Assembly: GCA_964415965.1 (NCBI GenBank)
Contig: CAYQCK010000001.1
Coordinates: 496,001-560,000, forward strand
Direction of reading: 5' to 3'
Length of the DNA stretch: 64,000 nt
DNA from: CAIKNB01 sp964415965
GTDB lineage: Bacteria > Patescibacteriota > Patescibacteriia > 2-12-FULL-60-25
Positions 43,706-51,176 of this stretch are shown piece after piece (position 1 is the stretch's first letter; each line of letters opens with the position of its first letter). Both the position numbers and the translations under genes were made by a program. Under the pieces are notes generated by a model that saw nothing but the letters and a program-made list of their open reading frames with translations, did no database searches and was not told the origin of the DNA.

Positions 43706-44731
43706 TCACTCCTTCGCGTGGCTCCCCCAAAATTTCTTGGCCGCATCGATGAATTCCGGATGGCCTTTCTTCTCTTTCATCCAAGCCCACCATTCGATGC
43801 CCCAGAAATCGACGGCCTCCAGACCCATCCTTTCGGCGTAAGTGAAGTTGCGTTCCATTTGGGTCACGTTCATGCTCGTGAGCTGGTCCTCTACCGGCGT
43901 GTCCTGGAGGGCTTTGTTGCTCCACGGCTCCATCTGGAATTCGCTGACGTAGATTTCCTTCACGCCGAGGGGCTTGGCCAGCAGGGCTTTGCGTTTGTAG
44001 AAATACGGCGGCAGGAACCAATAGCGGAAGTTCAGGTCGCCGAAAATCGGATTGCGCACTACCCGGTAGACGCTGACGCCGAGCTTGTCCACGAATACGC
44101 CGAGCGTCAGCCAGCTCGAGAGCTCGCCCGAGTCGGTCGTCAGGATCGGCCGTGTGGGGTCGAGTCCCCTCACGAACTGCGTCTCGCGCTGGATGAAGAG
44201 GTAGTCCGGCGCCGGGCAATCGCCGTAGCGGAAGTGGGGCTCGTTCTCGACCTGCCAGGCCAGGATGGCCGGGTTGTCGCGATAGCGCGTCACTACCTTC
44301 TCGAGATAGCGCAGCGTCTTTTGCCGCTGGGGTTCGCGTTCCAGTTTTTTCCACCAGTCCGGCCCCCAGCATTCGGGCCAGCGCGGAAGCTTCTCGCCGA
44401 TGGCCAGGACGACCTTGCCGCCGCGCGAACCGACGGCCTGGATGTCCTGGTCCAGGGTCTTGAAGTCCCATTCCCCCTCGCGTGGTTCGATCAGCTTCCA
44501 GTACGCGCCGATGCGGAAACGCCGGATGCCGACTTCGTCGAGCGCGGTTTCGAGAGTCTTGTCGGGGTCGAGCCCGAGCTCTTCGGCGTAGGGCCGGCTC
44601 CAGGTCATGCCGTAGCTCACGTTCGGGGTTTTGCTGGGCCAGCCGACGAACAGGAACGCCAGCATGCCGGCGACGGCCAGTCCCAACAACCCAAGTAAAA
44701 GTTTGAACAAAGCGCCGAATTCGAAGGTCAT
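43706..44731 (-). CDS. Membrane-anchored glycoside hydrolase (TIM-barrel, clan A type)
   Basis: A 341-residue protein with an N-terminal membrane anchor (LLLGLLGLAVAGMLAFLFV). The barrel carries WQVENEPHF with the probable acid/base Glu164 (N-E-P motif) and YVSEFQMEPW with the probable nucleophile Glu264, the strand-4 and strand-7 pair of clan A enzymes (GH5/GH39/GH42-like). It probably cuts or remodels an envelope polysaccharide. Its start overlaps the stop of the EamA gene by four bases. Confidence 0.75.
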   Translation of the reverse strand: MTFEFGALFKLLLGLLGLAVAGMLAFLFVGWPSKTPNVSYGMTWSRPYAEELGLDPDKTLETALDEVGIRRFRIGAYWKLIEPREGEWDFKTLDQDIQAVGSRGGKVVLAIGEKLPRWPECWGPDWWKKLEREPQRQKTLRYLEKVVTRYRDNPAILAWQVENEPHFRYGDCPAPDYLFIQRETQFVRGLDPTRPILTTDSGELSSWLTLGVFVDKLGVSVYRVVRNPIFGDLNFRYWFLPPYFYKRKALLAKPLGVKEIYVSEFQMEPWSNKALQDTPVEDQLTSMNVTQMERNFTYAERMGLEAVDFWGIEWWAWMKEKKGHPEFIDAAKKFWGSHAKE

Positions 44732-45654
44732 ACGAGTAAGTACATGCCGAGTGCCGTGACCGCGAGCGCGGCGCCCTTAAGGATCGAGGTCCGCTTGTCC
44801 AGATGTTCGCCTAGGAGTTGGAGTGCCCGTTTGCGCAAAGCGAGCGCCAATAGGACCAGAAAGGCGTATTGCACCGCTTGGAGAGCGTTGACCAATGAGG
44901 CGCTGCCTTTCGACATGGCGTATTGGACCAGGACGAAACCGACGGCGCCCAAGCCTTGGCCGACCAACGCCATGATGGCCGCTATCTTGCCCGGCTGTTT
45001 GTTGCCCTTCGATCTCCCCTCCTTGGCCGGCCGGATGATGCTCCAGGCCTCTTGGCCGGCGCGGACATCGACCAGGGTCAGGAGCCCCAATGCGGTCAAA
45101 GCCGCGGCCAAGCGGGAAACCACGAACGCGCCGAAGAAGCCGCTCGAGTCGTACACGGCTTTCCCGGTCACCGAAGACACCGCGAACAGGATGGCGGCGG
45201 TCACGGCGAGCCAGATCGTCTGGCTGCTGGGCCGGCCCGCGGCCTTGCCGCCGGAGAGCATGACGGTCGCGATGATGAGCAGGCCGAAGCCGACGAACGT
45301 CTTGTCGCTCAGGCGTTCGGCCAGGAAGGCGAAGGATCCGGCTAGGGTGAAGACCGGGATGAGCGAGCCGACGATGGGCACGACCCGGCTGGCCTCGGCC
45401 CGGGCCATGGCCGCGAAGAACGCCCAGAGCGCGAAAATGAAAGTGGCGCCGCTCAGGACCGACAGGACCCAGCCGCCGCCGTGCGGCCAATTGGCGACAA
45501 AGGGCATGGCCAGGACCACGACGGTCGACAGCACGCCGACCAGCCCGGCATAGGTCGCGCTCCGCGTGAACGCGGACTTCAGGAGCATCTTGTCGATGGC
45601 GAAAGCCACGCCGTTGGCGAGATGTCCGATGATGGCGAAGATTAACCAGCTCAT
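44728..45654 (-). CDS. EamA/DMT family transporter
   Basis: A 308-residue protein with about ten membrane helices in two repeats (VLSVLSGATFIFALWAFFAAM, then ARAEASRVVPIVGSLIPVF, and the second repeat with VGQGLGAVGFVLVQYAM). The pattern R-A-E-x-S-R-V-V-P-I is typical of this family. It overlaps both neighbours by four bases, so it belongs to an operon with the beta-CASP RNase and the glycosidase. Confidence 0.8.
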   Translation of the reverse strand: MSWLIFAIIGHLANGVAFAIDKMLLKSAFTRSATYAGLVGVLSTVVVLAMPFVANWPHGGGWVLSVLSGATFIFALWAFFAAMARAEASRVVPIVGSLIPVFTLAGSFAFLAERLSDKTFVGFGLLIIATVMLSGGKAAGRPSSQTIWLAVTAAILFAVSSVTGKAVYDSSGFFGAFVVSRLAAALTALGLLTLVDVRAGQEAWSIIRPAKEGRSKGNKQPGKIAAIMALVGQGLGAVGFVLVQYAMSKGSASLVNALQAVQYAFLVLLALALRKRALQLLGEHLDKRTSILKGAALAVTALGMYLLV

Positions 45655-47000
45655 ATTTCGATGATGTCGTCTTGGCGGGGTACGTCGACGCTGATGCGGA
45701 ACTCCTCGGCCAGCCGCGTCGCCAAACCGGCGGCAGCTTCTTCCTCGCCGTGGACGCAGTAGACCCTTTGCGGCACCTGTTCGGCGTTCCTGAACCAGTC
45801 CAGGATCTGCCGCTGGTCCGCATGGGCGCTGTAGGAGCCGATGGAGGTCACTTTGGCTTTGACGGCGACCCTCTCCTGCAGGACCTGGACGCGTTTGTCG
45901 CCATTGTACAGCTTTCGGCCCAGGGTGCCGCCGGCCTGGTAGCCGACGATGAGGAGCGTTGAGCGCTTGTCCCCCAGGTACCTGACGAGATGGTGCAGGA
46001 TGCGGCCGCCGTTCATCATGCCGGAGCCGGCGATGATGACTTTCGGCCGAGGGGCGAAGTTGACGCCCTTGGATTCATCTCGGCTCAAGGTTTTGTGGAA
46101 CCCCGGGAAGGTGAAGAGGTCGTCGCCGGAACGGACGAGACTCAGGGCTTTGTTGTTGTAATATTGCGGATATTCCTGCATGACTTCGGATGCCCGGATG
46201 GCCAAAGGGCTGTCCAAAAAGACTTCGACGCGCGGGATGAGTTTGTTTTCGACCAGGTGGTTCAACTCGAAGAGCAATAATTGTGTCCTTTCCACGGCAA
46301 AGGTCGGAATCAAAAGTACACCATTCTGCTTCATCGTTTGGATGATGCAGTCCCTCAATGTCTTTTCCCGGATGTCCATGTCCTCATGGAATCGGTTGCC
46401 GTATGTCGATTCGACGATGACCACATCCTGGGCCGCCAATTGGGCGGTTGGCTTGAGGATCTGGTCCGGGACATTGCCCAGGTCGCCGCTGAACGCCAAA
46501 CGCGCTCCCCCATTCTCTTGGAGCTCGACAAAAGCGCTGCCGAGGATGTGTCCGGCGTCCCTGAAACGGAACGACAGGCAACCGAGTTTCACCCGATGGG
46601 CGTAGTCGACCGGCACCATCCGCTCGATGACGCCTTCGACGTCTTCTTTTTCGTAAAGCTTGGGGCGGTAGTCGCGGCGGAAATCGTCCTCCATGACCTG
46701 TTCGGCATCGTCGAGCACAAGCTTGGCCAATTTGGCCGTCGGCGGGGTGCAATAAATCTTGCCATTGAAACCTTCGCGCACCAGCTTGGGGAGCCGGCCG
46801 ACGTGGTCGAGATGGGCGTGGGTCACGATGACCGCATCAAGCGATTTCGGATCGAAACCGAAATCCTTGAAATTCTTGGCGTCCGAGAATACCGACCCTT
46901 GGAACATCCCGCAGTCCAGCAGGACGCGGCAGTCCTTGGTGTCCACCAGATGGCAGGAGCCGGTTACTTCGCGGGCGGCGCCGTGGAAAGAGACCTGCAT
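45651..47000 (-). CDS. MBL-fold beta-CASP RNA-processing exonuclease
   Basis: A 449-residue protein from the ATG at 47000 (an in-frame ATG also exists at 47021; the family N-terminus SFHGAAREVTGSCH favours 47000). It has the metallo-beta-lactamase motif HAHLDH, a beta-CASP region, GSGMMNGGRILHHL and the C-terminal SAHADQ block. These CPSF73-like enzymes process or degrade RNA. Confidence 0.9.
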   Translation of the reverse strand: MQVSFHGAAREVTGSCHLVDTKDCRVLLDCGMFQGSVFSDAKNFKDFGFDPKSLDAVIVTHAHLDHVGRLPKLVREGFNGKIYCTPPTAKLAKLVLDDAEQVMEDDFRRDYRPKLYEKEDVEGVIERMVPVDYAHRVKLGCLSFRFRDAGHILGSAFVELQENGGARLAFSGDLGNVPDQILKPTAQLAAQDVVIVESTYGNRFHEDMDIREKTLRDCIIQTMKQNGVLLIPTFAVERTQLLLFELNHLVENKLIPRVEVFLDSPLAIRASEVMQEYPQYYNNKALSLVRSGDDLFTFPGFHKTLSRDESKGVNFAPRPKVIIAGSGMMNGGRILHHLVRYLGDKRSTLLIVGYQAGGTLGRKLYNGDKRVQVLQERVAVKAKVTSIGSYSAHADQRQILDWFRNAEQVPQRVYCVHGEEEAAAGLATRLAEEFRISVDVPRQDDIIEI

Positions 47001-47039
47001 ATTCGTGCAGGAGTTTAGCATGATATACTGGACGCAGCT

Positions 47040-47234
47040 ATGAGAAAGATCATGTTCGTCAGCTTGGCTACCCTCCTGTTTCTCGGAGCCGGCTGCTCAC
47101 GCGGACAATCGGCTGGTTCCGCCGCCGGTGAGCCGCAGGATCGGCAGACGACGCCCACGTCGTTCGCCAAACCGACGGCCCAACCGCAGATACCGGACGC
47201 CGCCAAGAACGTGCCGCGCCCCGAAGTGAAGTGA
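47040..47234 (+). CDS. Small lipoprotein
   Basis: A 64-residue protein with signal peptide KIMFVSLATLLFLGAGCSRG, containing the lipobox LGAGC. The rest is a short Pro/Ala/Thr-rich tail ending PRPEVK. It is divergent to the beta-CASP gene, separated by about 18-40 bp. Function unknown. Confidence 0.65.
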   Translation: MRKIMFVSLATLLFLGAGCSRGQSAGSAAGEPQDRQTTPTSFAKPTAQPQIPDAAKNVPRPEVK

Positions 47235-47261
47235 AGCGGGTTTGAAGCGCGATGATAAAAC

Positions 47262-47281
47262 TCCGGCGGCATGCCGGAGTC
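47262..47281. terminator. Hairpin, probable terminator
   Basis: ACTCCGGC/GCCGGAGT stem with a four- or five-base loop between the small lipoprotein and the convergent membrane gene. Confidence 0.6.
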
Positions 47282-47296
47282 GTTCGTTCCCAGCCT

Positions 47297-47647
47297 TCAG
47301 TTCGCCAGAAGGAATCCCAGGATTATCGATGTTTCCAAGACAAGCAGCAAGCCCATCGAAAAGAAAGTCAGCCGGTGGGCTATTTCGGGATGGCCGAAGG
47401 TCCGGCTGAAGGCGGGCTCGAAGAGCCACAGCTTGCCGCGCAGGCAGGCCTCCGAGAGCATCACGCCCAGCATCGCCAATCCGCCGTAGACGAACGGCAG
47501 CGGGCCGGGCACTCCCAGTGAGACGGCTATGACGAAGGTAACCAGATAAGCGGTCAAACTCAAAGCGGCCCAAACCAGCGGACGCAAATCCGTCCTCGGC
47601 CGCGGGGCGAGTTGGCCTTTGAAGGTTTTGCCGTGGACTTTGCGCAT
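47297..47647 (-). CDS. Small integral membrane protein
   Basis: A 116-residue protein with three predicted membrane segments (LSLTAYLVTFVIAVSLGV, GPLPFVYGGLAMLGVMLSE and FFSMGLLLVLETSIILGFLL), and a basic N-terminus. No family recognised. Confidence 0.65.
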   Translation of the reverse strand: MRKVHGKTFKGQLAPRPRTDLRPLVWAALSLTAYLVTFVIAVSLGVPGPLPFVYGGLAMLGVMLSEACLRGKLWLFEPAFSRTFGHPEIAHRLTFFSMGLLLVLETSIILGFLLAN

Positions 47648-47687
47648 AATCCGTTTCGGAGGGTATTATACCAGAAACCACGAACAT

Positions 47688-48107
47688 ATGCCGCCACGCG
47701 AAAAGAAACCGACCGTCAATCCGGTCGAGAAACAGGCCCAACAGCATCCTGAATTCTCCAGATGGGAGACCCTCGCCGCCCAGGCCGAAGGACATAGTCC
47801 CGAAGATGCTCTTGAGCACCGCGCCGTTTCGCCGGAAGACAAGGCCTTCATGAGCGCCAAGCTGTACTGGTTCCGCCGCGCCGTCGACCAGGATACCAGC
47901 GGTTATGGTGCCACGGGCGAGCATCGCCGCCGCGCCCAGTCTTTGGCCCGCGAGCTGGATTTGCCGGTCAATGACGTCGAAAAGATCTACGAGGACGCGG
48001 AAGCCGAGGTTAACGCTTTCTACAACCGTTTCGACGACGTCTGGAAGGCTCGTCGCCAAGCCGAAATCGAAATCCGCAAGCTCGAGGAGCAGCTCGAGGC
48101 GGCGTGA
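47688..48107 (+). CDS. Hypothetical helical protein
   Basis: A 139-residue protein from the ATG at 47688. The C-terminal half is a charged coiled coil (ARRQAEIEIRKLEEQLEAA) after a DVEKIYEDAEAEVNAFYNRF segment. No family recognised. A TATTATA sequence just upstream could be the -10 of its own promoter. Confidence 0.6.
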   Translation: MPPREKKPTVNPVEKQAQQHPEFSRWETLAAQAEGHSPEDALEHRAVSPEDKAFMSAKLYWFRRAVDQDTSGYGATGEHRRRAQSLARELDLPVNDVEKIYEDAEAEVNAFYNRFDDVWKARRQAEIEIRKLEEQLEAA

Positions 48108-48129
48108 ACGCAGCACGGAATAAAAAAGC

Positions 48130-48152
48130 GAGCCATCCCGACGGGATGGCTC
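48130..48152. terminator. Convergent terminator
   Basis: GAGCCATCCC/GGGATGGCTC stem with a GAC loop; the minus strand continues into CGCTTTTTTATT. Confidence 0.75.
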
Positions 48153-48174
48153 TTCTGAAGTCGGCGCGGCTGGG

Positions 48175-48390
48175 TCAGCCGGTGTGCGGAATCAATCCGC
48201 GGAAACCGTGGCGCAACTTGCCCTCCTCGACCTCGGTCTCGAGCTCGGCTTGGGCCTCGGGGTCGGATTCGTTCCAAGGCTCATGGATCGACGGCGCAAT
48301 GAGCGATGCGTCCCGCATGGCGGCGTCCACCGGGACCGGCCCGGTACGGCGGCGGGCTTTCTTACCCTTTTTCCTGGGCTTTGTCTGCAT
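48175..48390 (-). CDS. Small Lys/Arg-rich protein
   Basis: A 71-residue protein from the ATG at 48390 behind a strong AGGAGGT site. It starts basic (QTKPRKKGKKARRRTG) and ends acidic (EAQAELETEVEEGKLRHGF). No family recognised; possibly nucleic-acid binding. Confidence 0.6.
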   Translation of the reverse strand: MQTKPRKKGKKARRRTGPVPVDAAMRDASLIAPSIHEPWNESDPEAQAELETEVEEGKLRHGFRGLIPHTG

Positions 48391-48443
48391 GGTAAGACCT
48401 CCTAATCGCAGATGTCTTGTCTTACCAGGATTCCGCGTCTCCG

Positions 48444-49649
48444 TCAAGGGATGCCGCCCGCGCGGCGCTTTCCGCGGGCCAGCCAGAGCAAGCCAGCGGC
48501 CGTCGCGAGGATGGTCCCGGAGGCCCACCAGACGGCCTTGTCCGATGCCTGCGGGAAGTAACCCTGCATCGCGAGCCACTGGAAGCCGAGGATGGCCGCA
48601 AAGCCGCCCCGGCTGACCATGGATTGCATTGAACCGTAGGTGGCCTTGAACGAACTCCCGACCCGCGAATAGATGAAATTGTCCGTCAGCGGATCGATCA
48701 TCCCGCGGCCGATTTCATGGAAGGCGACCAGGAAGAGCGGTAACCAGAGTCCGTCGGTCAGGCCGAGAAGGGCCAGTCCGACGCCAGCGATCCCGAGCGC
48801 GAGGGGGATGCTATGGACCGGCTGGTTCCGGACGCATCTCGCGTTTTCGGCCAACCAGGCTCCGGTTATCAGCCCGGCGACGACCGCCGTCCAGACGACT
48901 GCCGTCAGCGGTTTCCCGAGGCCGGCGGTGAAGTGCGGGACCCAGGTCAGGTTGAAGGACAGGACCAGGCCGTAGGCGATGGCGCCCAAAGCTGCCCACC
49001 TAAGCCCGCGGTTTAGGCGAAGGGCTTGCCAGCTGTCCTTGAACGACTGGATTTCGGTGGTCCTCTCGGTCGGCTCGCCTTCGCCGTTCATGTGGCGTAC
49101 GCAGACCGCCAGGGCCAGCAGGATGGCCAAGGCGCGGATTATCCACCCGGCCGCAAAACCCAGCTCGACCAGGAAGAAGCTGATGGCGCCGCCAGTCAGC
49201 AGGCCGACATGGCCGAACCTGGCGGCGCGACCCATGACCATCCCCTGCTCAGACTCGCGCTTTTCGCGTTTCAGCGCGTCGGATATCCAAGCTTGCTTGG
49301 CGCCGGACATGAACGAGCAGCCGATCCCTTCCATGACCTCGGCCAGGATGGCGATGGCGATGATGGCCCATTTCCTCTCGGCCATGGCGGCGGTCGCGTA
49401 GACCGCGGTCCCGAGGGCTGTCAGTCCTATACCTACCCGGACCGACCAGCCTCGACTTTTCCCGTCGGCTAAGGCGCCGGTCGGGATTTCCGTGGCCGCG
49501 ATGGTGAACCAGTAGATGACGTTCACTAGGAAGTTGTCGGCGCGGGTCAGTCCGAGATGGAGCAGGTACGGGATGTACAGGCCCACAGACAGGGCGTTGG
49601 CGAACTGCATGAGGAAAGAATGTAACTGGTAGAACCTGATGGGATGCAT
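48444..49649 (-). CDS. MFS family transporter
   Basis: A 401-residue protein with about twelve membrane helices. It shows the loop 2-3 signature region FTIAATEIPTGALADGKSRG and two six-helix halves split by a central charged loop (RHMNGEGEPTERTTE). Substrate unknown. Confidence 0.85.
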   Translation of the reverse strand: MHPIRFYQLHSFLMQFANALSVGLYIPYLLHLGLTRADNFLVNVIYWFTIAATEIPTGALADGKSRGWSVRVGIGLTALGTAVYATAAMAERKWAIIAIAILAEVMEGIGCSFMSGAKQAWISDALKREKRESEQGMVMGRAARFGHVGLLTGGAISFFLVELGFAAGWIIRALAILLALAVCVRHMNGEGEPTERTTEIQSFKDSWQALRLNRGLRWAALGAIAYGLVLSFNLTWVPHFTAGLGKPLTAVVWTAVVAGLITGAWLAENARCVRNQPVHSIPLALGIAGVGLALLGLTDGLWLPLFLVAFHEIGRGMIDPLTDNFIYSRVGSSFKATYGSMQSMVSRGGFAAILGFQWLAMQGYFPQASDKAVWWASGTILATAAGLLWLARGKRRAGGIP

Positions 49650-49724
49650 GGGCCACTTCCTTGTCCAAGGTGCGTCAAACCGGCGGCTGCGCAGGCAGCC
49701 GTCATCCGTCCCGAAGAAACAAAT

Positions 49725-49744
49725 AACCCGGGATGGTTCCCGGG
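49725..49744 (-). terminator. Intrinsic terminator of the small gene
   Basis: CCCGGG/CCCGGG hairpin; the minus strand continues into TTATTTGTTTC. Confidence 0.6.
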
Positions 49745-49770
49745 CCGGTTCAGAGCCTGATCATGCGGTT

Positions 49771-49875
49771 TCAGCCACGCATCTTCAGGCGCTCCATGGC
49801 ACGGGAACGCAAAGCGAGTTCGGCGCAATCGATGCCGGACTTAGGCTTGGCGTACATGTGCCAGAAATTGTTCAT
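49771..49875 (-). CDS. 34-residue ORF on a short, possibly leaderless transcript
   Basis: An ORF from the ATG at 49875 encoding MNNFWHMYAKPKSG, then a basic helical tail ending KMRG. It lies seven bases downstream of a consensus -10, so the ATG may coincide with the transcript start. It is followed within 30 bp by a terminator hairpin. It could be a small protein or a short non-coding RNA of about 150 nt. Confidence 0.5.
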   Translation of the reverse strand: MNNFWHMYAKPKSGIDCAELALRSRAMERLKMRG

Positions 49876-49881
49876 GTTGTT

Positions 49882-49910
49882 TTTATACCAACCGGAAAAT
49901 ACGCTGTCAA
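49882..49910 (-). promoter_or_regulatory. Near-consensus sigma-70 promoter
   Basis: Minus-strand TTGACA (49910-49905), 17-bp spacer, TATAAA (49887-49882), the best promoter match noticed in the window. Confidence 0.85.
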
Positions 49911-49918
49911 ATTAAAAG

Positions 49919-49940
49919 AGGATGCCGCGCGCGGCATCCT
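49919..49940 (-). terminator. Intrinsic terminator
   Basis: AGGATGCCGC/GCGGCATCCT stem; the minus strand continues CTTTTAATTT. It ends the 109-residue gene. Confidence 0.75.
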
Positions 49941-49948
49941 GAGGGAGT

Positions 49949-50278
49949 TCAACGGTCGGGAACGAGGTCGAGGCTGGCTAGCGCGGCCGCGAAACCGAGC
50001 AGCCTGGGGTCGTCCGGCCTTTCGGCCGCGATGGCCACGGCCGCGACTTGGCGGGCGCCCGGCAGCTCTTGGATTATCCGCTTCGCCGCTTCTTTGAGTT
50101 GCAGTTGGGCTGCGTTGATTTCCTCCTGCTTCGTGTTGTGGCGGGTGAACCGCCGGGCTCGGGCGACGAGCTGGCGCAGATTGGCTTCGATGAAGTCGTC
50201 GGACAGCGCCAGCGCCTCATCCCCTCCCCGATCGAAGTTTTGCCGGGCGAACTCCAGGTATTCTGTGGCAAGTTGCAT
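49949..50278 (-). CDS. Hypothetical helical protein
   Basis: A 109-residue protein from the ATG at 50278, behind an excellent CAGGAGG site. It has MQLATEYLEFARQNF, an RRFTRHNTKQEEINAAQLQ segment and an Ala-rich C-terminal helix. No family recognised. Confidence 0.65.
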   Translation of the reverse strand: MQLATEYLEFARQNFDRGGDEALALSDDFIEANLRQLVARARRFTRHNTKQEEINAAQLQLKEAAKRIIQELPGARQVAAVAIAAERPDDPRLLGFAAALASLDLVPDR

Positions 50279-50344
50279 CACGGTCGCCTCCTGGAAAGAG
50301 CCTGAGCAGGATAGTCCTCCCCCGGCATAAGTCAAGGGATATTC

Positions 50345-50370
50345 AAAAGACGCGGTTTGCCGCGTCTTTT
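50345..50370. terminator. Bidirectional terminator
   Basis: AAAAGACGCGG/CCGCGTCTTTT stem with a TTTG loop. Confidence 0.8.
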
Positions 50371-50384
50371 GCTTTTGATTCTGT

Positions 50385-50951
50385 TCAGTAGACGTAGACC
50401 GTTCCTTTGGAGGTCGGATGGACGGCGCAGCTGTAGCTATACGAGCCGGTCGCCTTGAAGACGCGCCTGTAGCTCGCGCCCGGCTGCAGCGTGCCCGAGT
50501 CCCAAAGCAGGGATCCGTCGGAGCGCGTGGTGTGGGGCACCGTATCCTTGTTGACCCAAACGACCGTCCCGCCGGCTTTGACCGACACGACCTGTGGGAC
50601 GAATGCGCCGTTCTTGATCGTGACGTAGATGGTCTGCGGAGCGAGTTGGTTCGCGATGACCTGCTGCTGGGTCGGCGTGGTCTTGGCCGCAGGGCTGGTC
50701 GGCGTCTTGGCTGTCGGCTTGGCGACGGTCGTGGCCGGTTTGGTTTGCGTGGTGGTCGTCGGCTTCTGCGCTTCGGCGGACGGCGTGGTCGTGGCGGCCT
50801 CGGTCGGTTTGGCTTGCTTGGTTTGGGCTTGGGGAGGCGTCTGTTCCGTCTGCGGTTGGGTCGCTGCCGGCTTTCCGCAGCCGGCGGCGAGTAATCCCAG
50901 ACCGGCGCACAGGGTAATCAGGGGGATGATTTTTGGCGTCATATGTTTCAT
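50385..50951 (-). CDS. Cupredoxin-like lipoprotein with a long Pro/Thr linker
   Basis: A 188-residue protein (start at 50951 or 50942). The signal peptide ends at the lipobox AAGC. Residues ~25-100 are a disordered Thr/Pro/Gln/Lys-rich tether. The C-terminal ~85 residues form a plastocyanin/azurin-like domain with VSVKAGGTVVWVNKDTVPHTT (first His) and SYSCAVHP (Cys and His ligands); the usual fourth Met ligand is not clear. Probably an envelope copper or electron-transfer protein. TATAAT lies just upstream. Confidence 0.8.
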   Translation of the reverse strand: MKHMTPKIIPLITLCAGLGLLAAGCGKPAATQPQTEQTPPQAQTKQAKPTEAATTTPSAEAQKPTTTTQTKPATTVAKPTAKTPTSPAAKTTPTQQQVIANQLAPQTIYVTIKNGAFVPQVVSVKAGGTVVWVNKDTVPHTTRSDGSLLWDSGTLQPGASYRRVFKATGSYSYSCAVHPTSKGTVYVY

Positions 50952-51040
50952 GTTTGTTGGCATTATACCTCATAACAAAGCCAAAGTTACCGGTTAAGCG
51001 GTGAAATGCTCCAGCGGCCGGGTATTTCGGGTTCAGAATC

Positions 51041-51069
51041 TTGACATTTTGGCTAGTTTATGGTGAATT
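51041..51069 (+). promoter_or_regulatory. Probable promoter of the retron operon
   Basis: TTGACA at 51041-51046 is consensus; with a 17-bp spacer the -10 is TGAATT (51064-51069), with AATTAT at 51066-51071 as an alternative. The leader of about 100 bases to the RT contains a GTTTC/GAAAC hairpin around a GGCAT/GTGCC loop and no copy of the array unit. Confidence 0.5.
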
Positions 51070-51176
51070 ATCGCATTCGTTCTTTCGCAAGAAGGACGGC
51101 CGTCTGGCCGCCCTCAGACAGGTTTCGGCATGGTGCCGTCGCCTGAAACGCAGACCTTCGGAAGGAAGCGTCCAGC

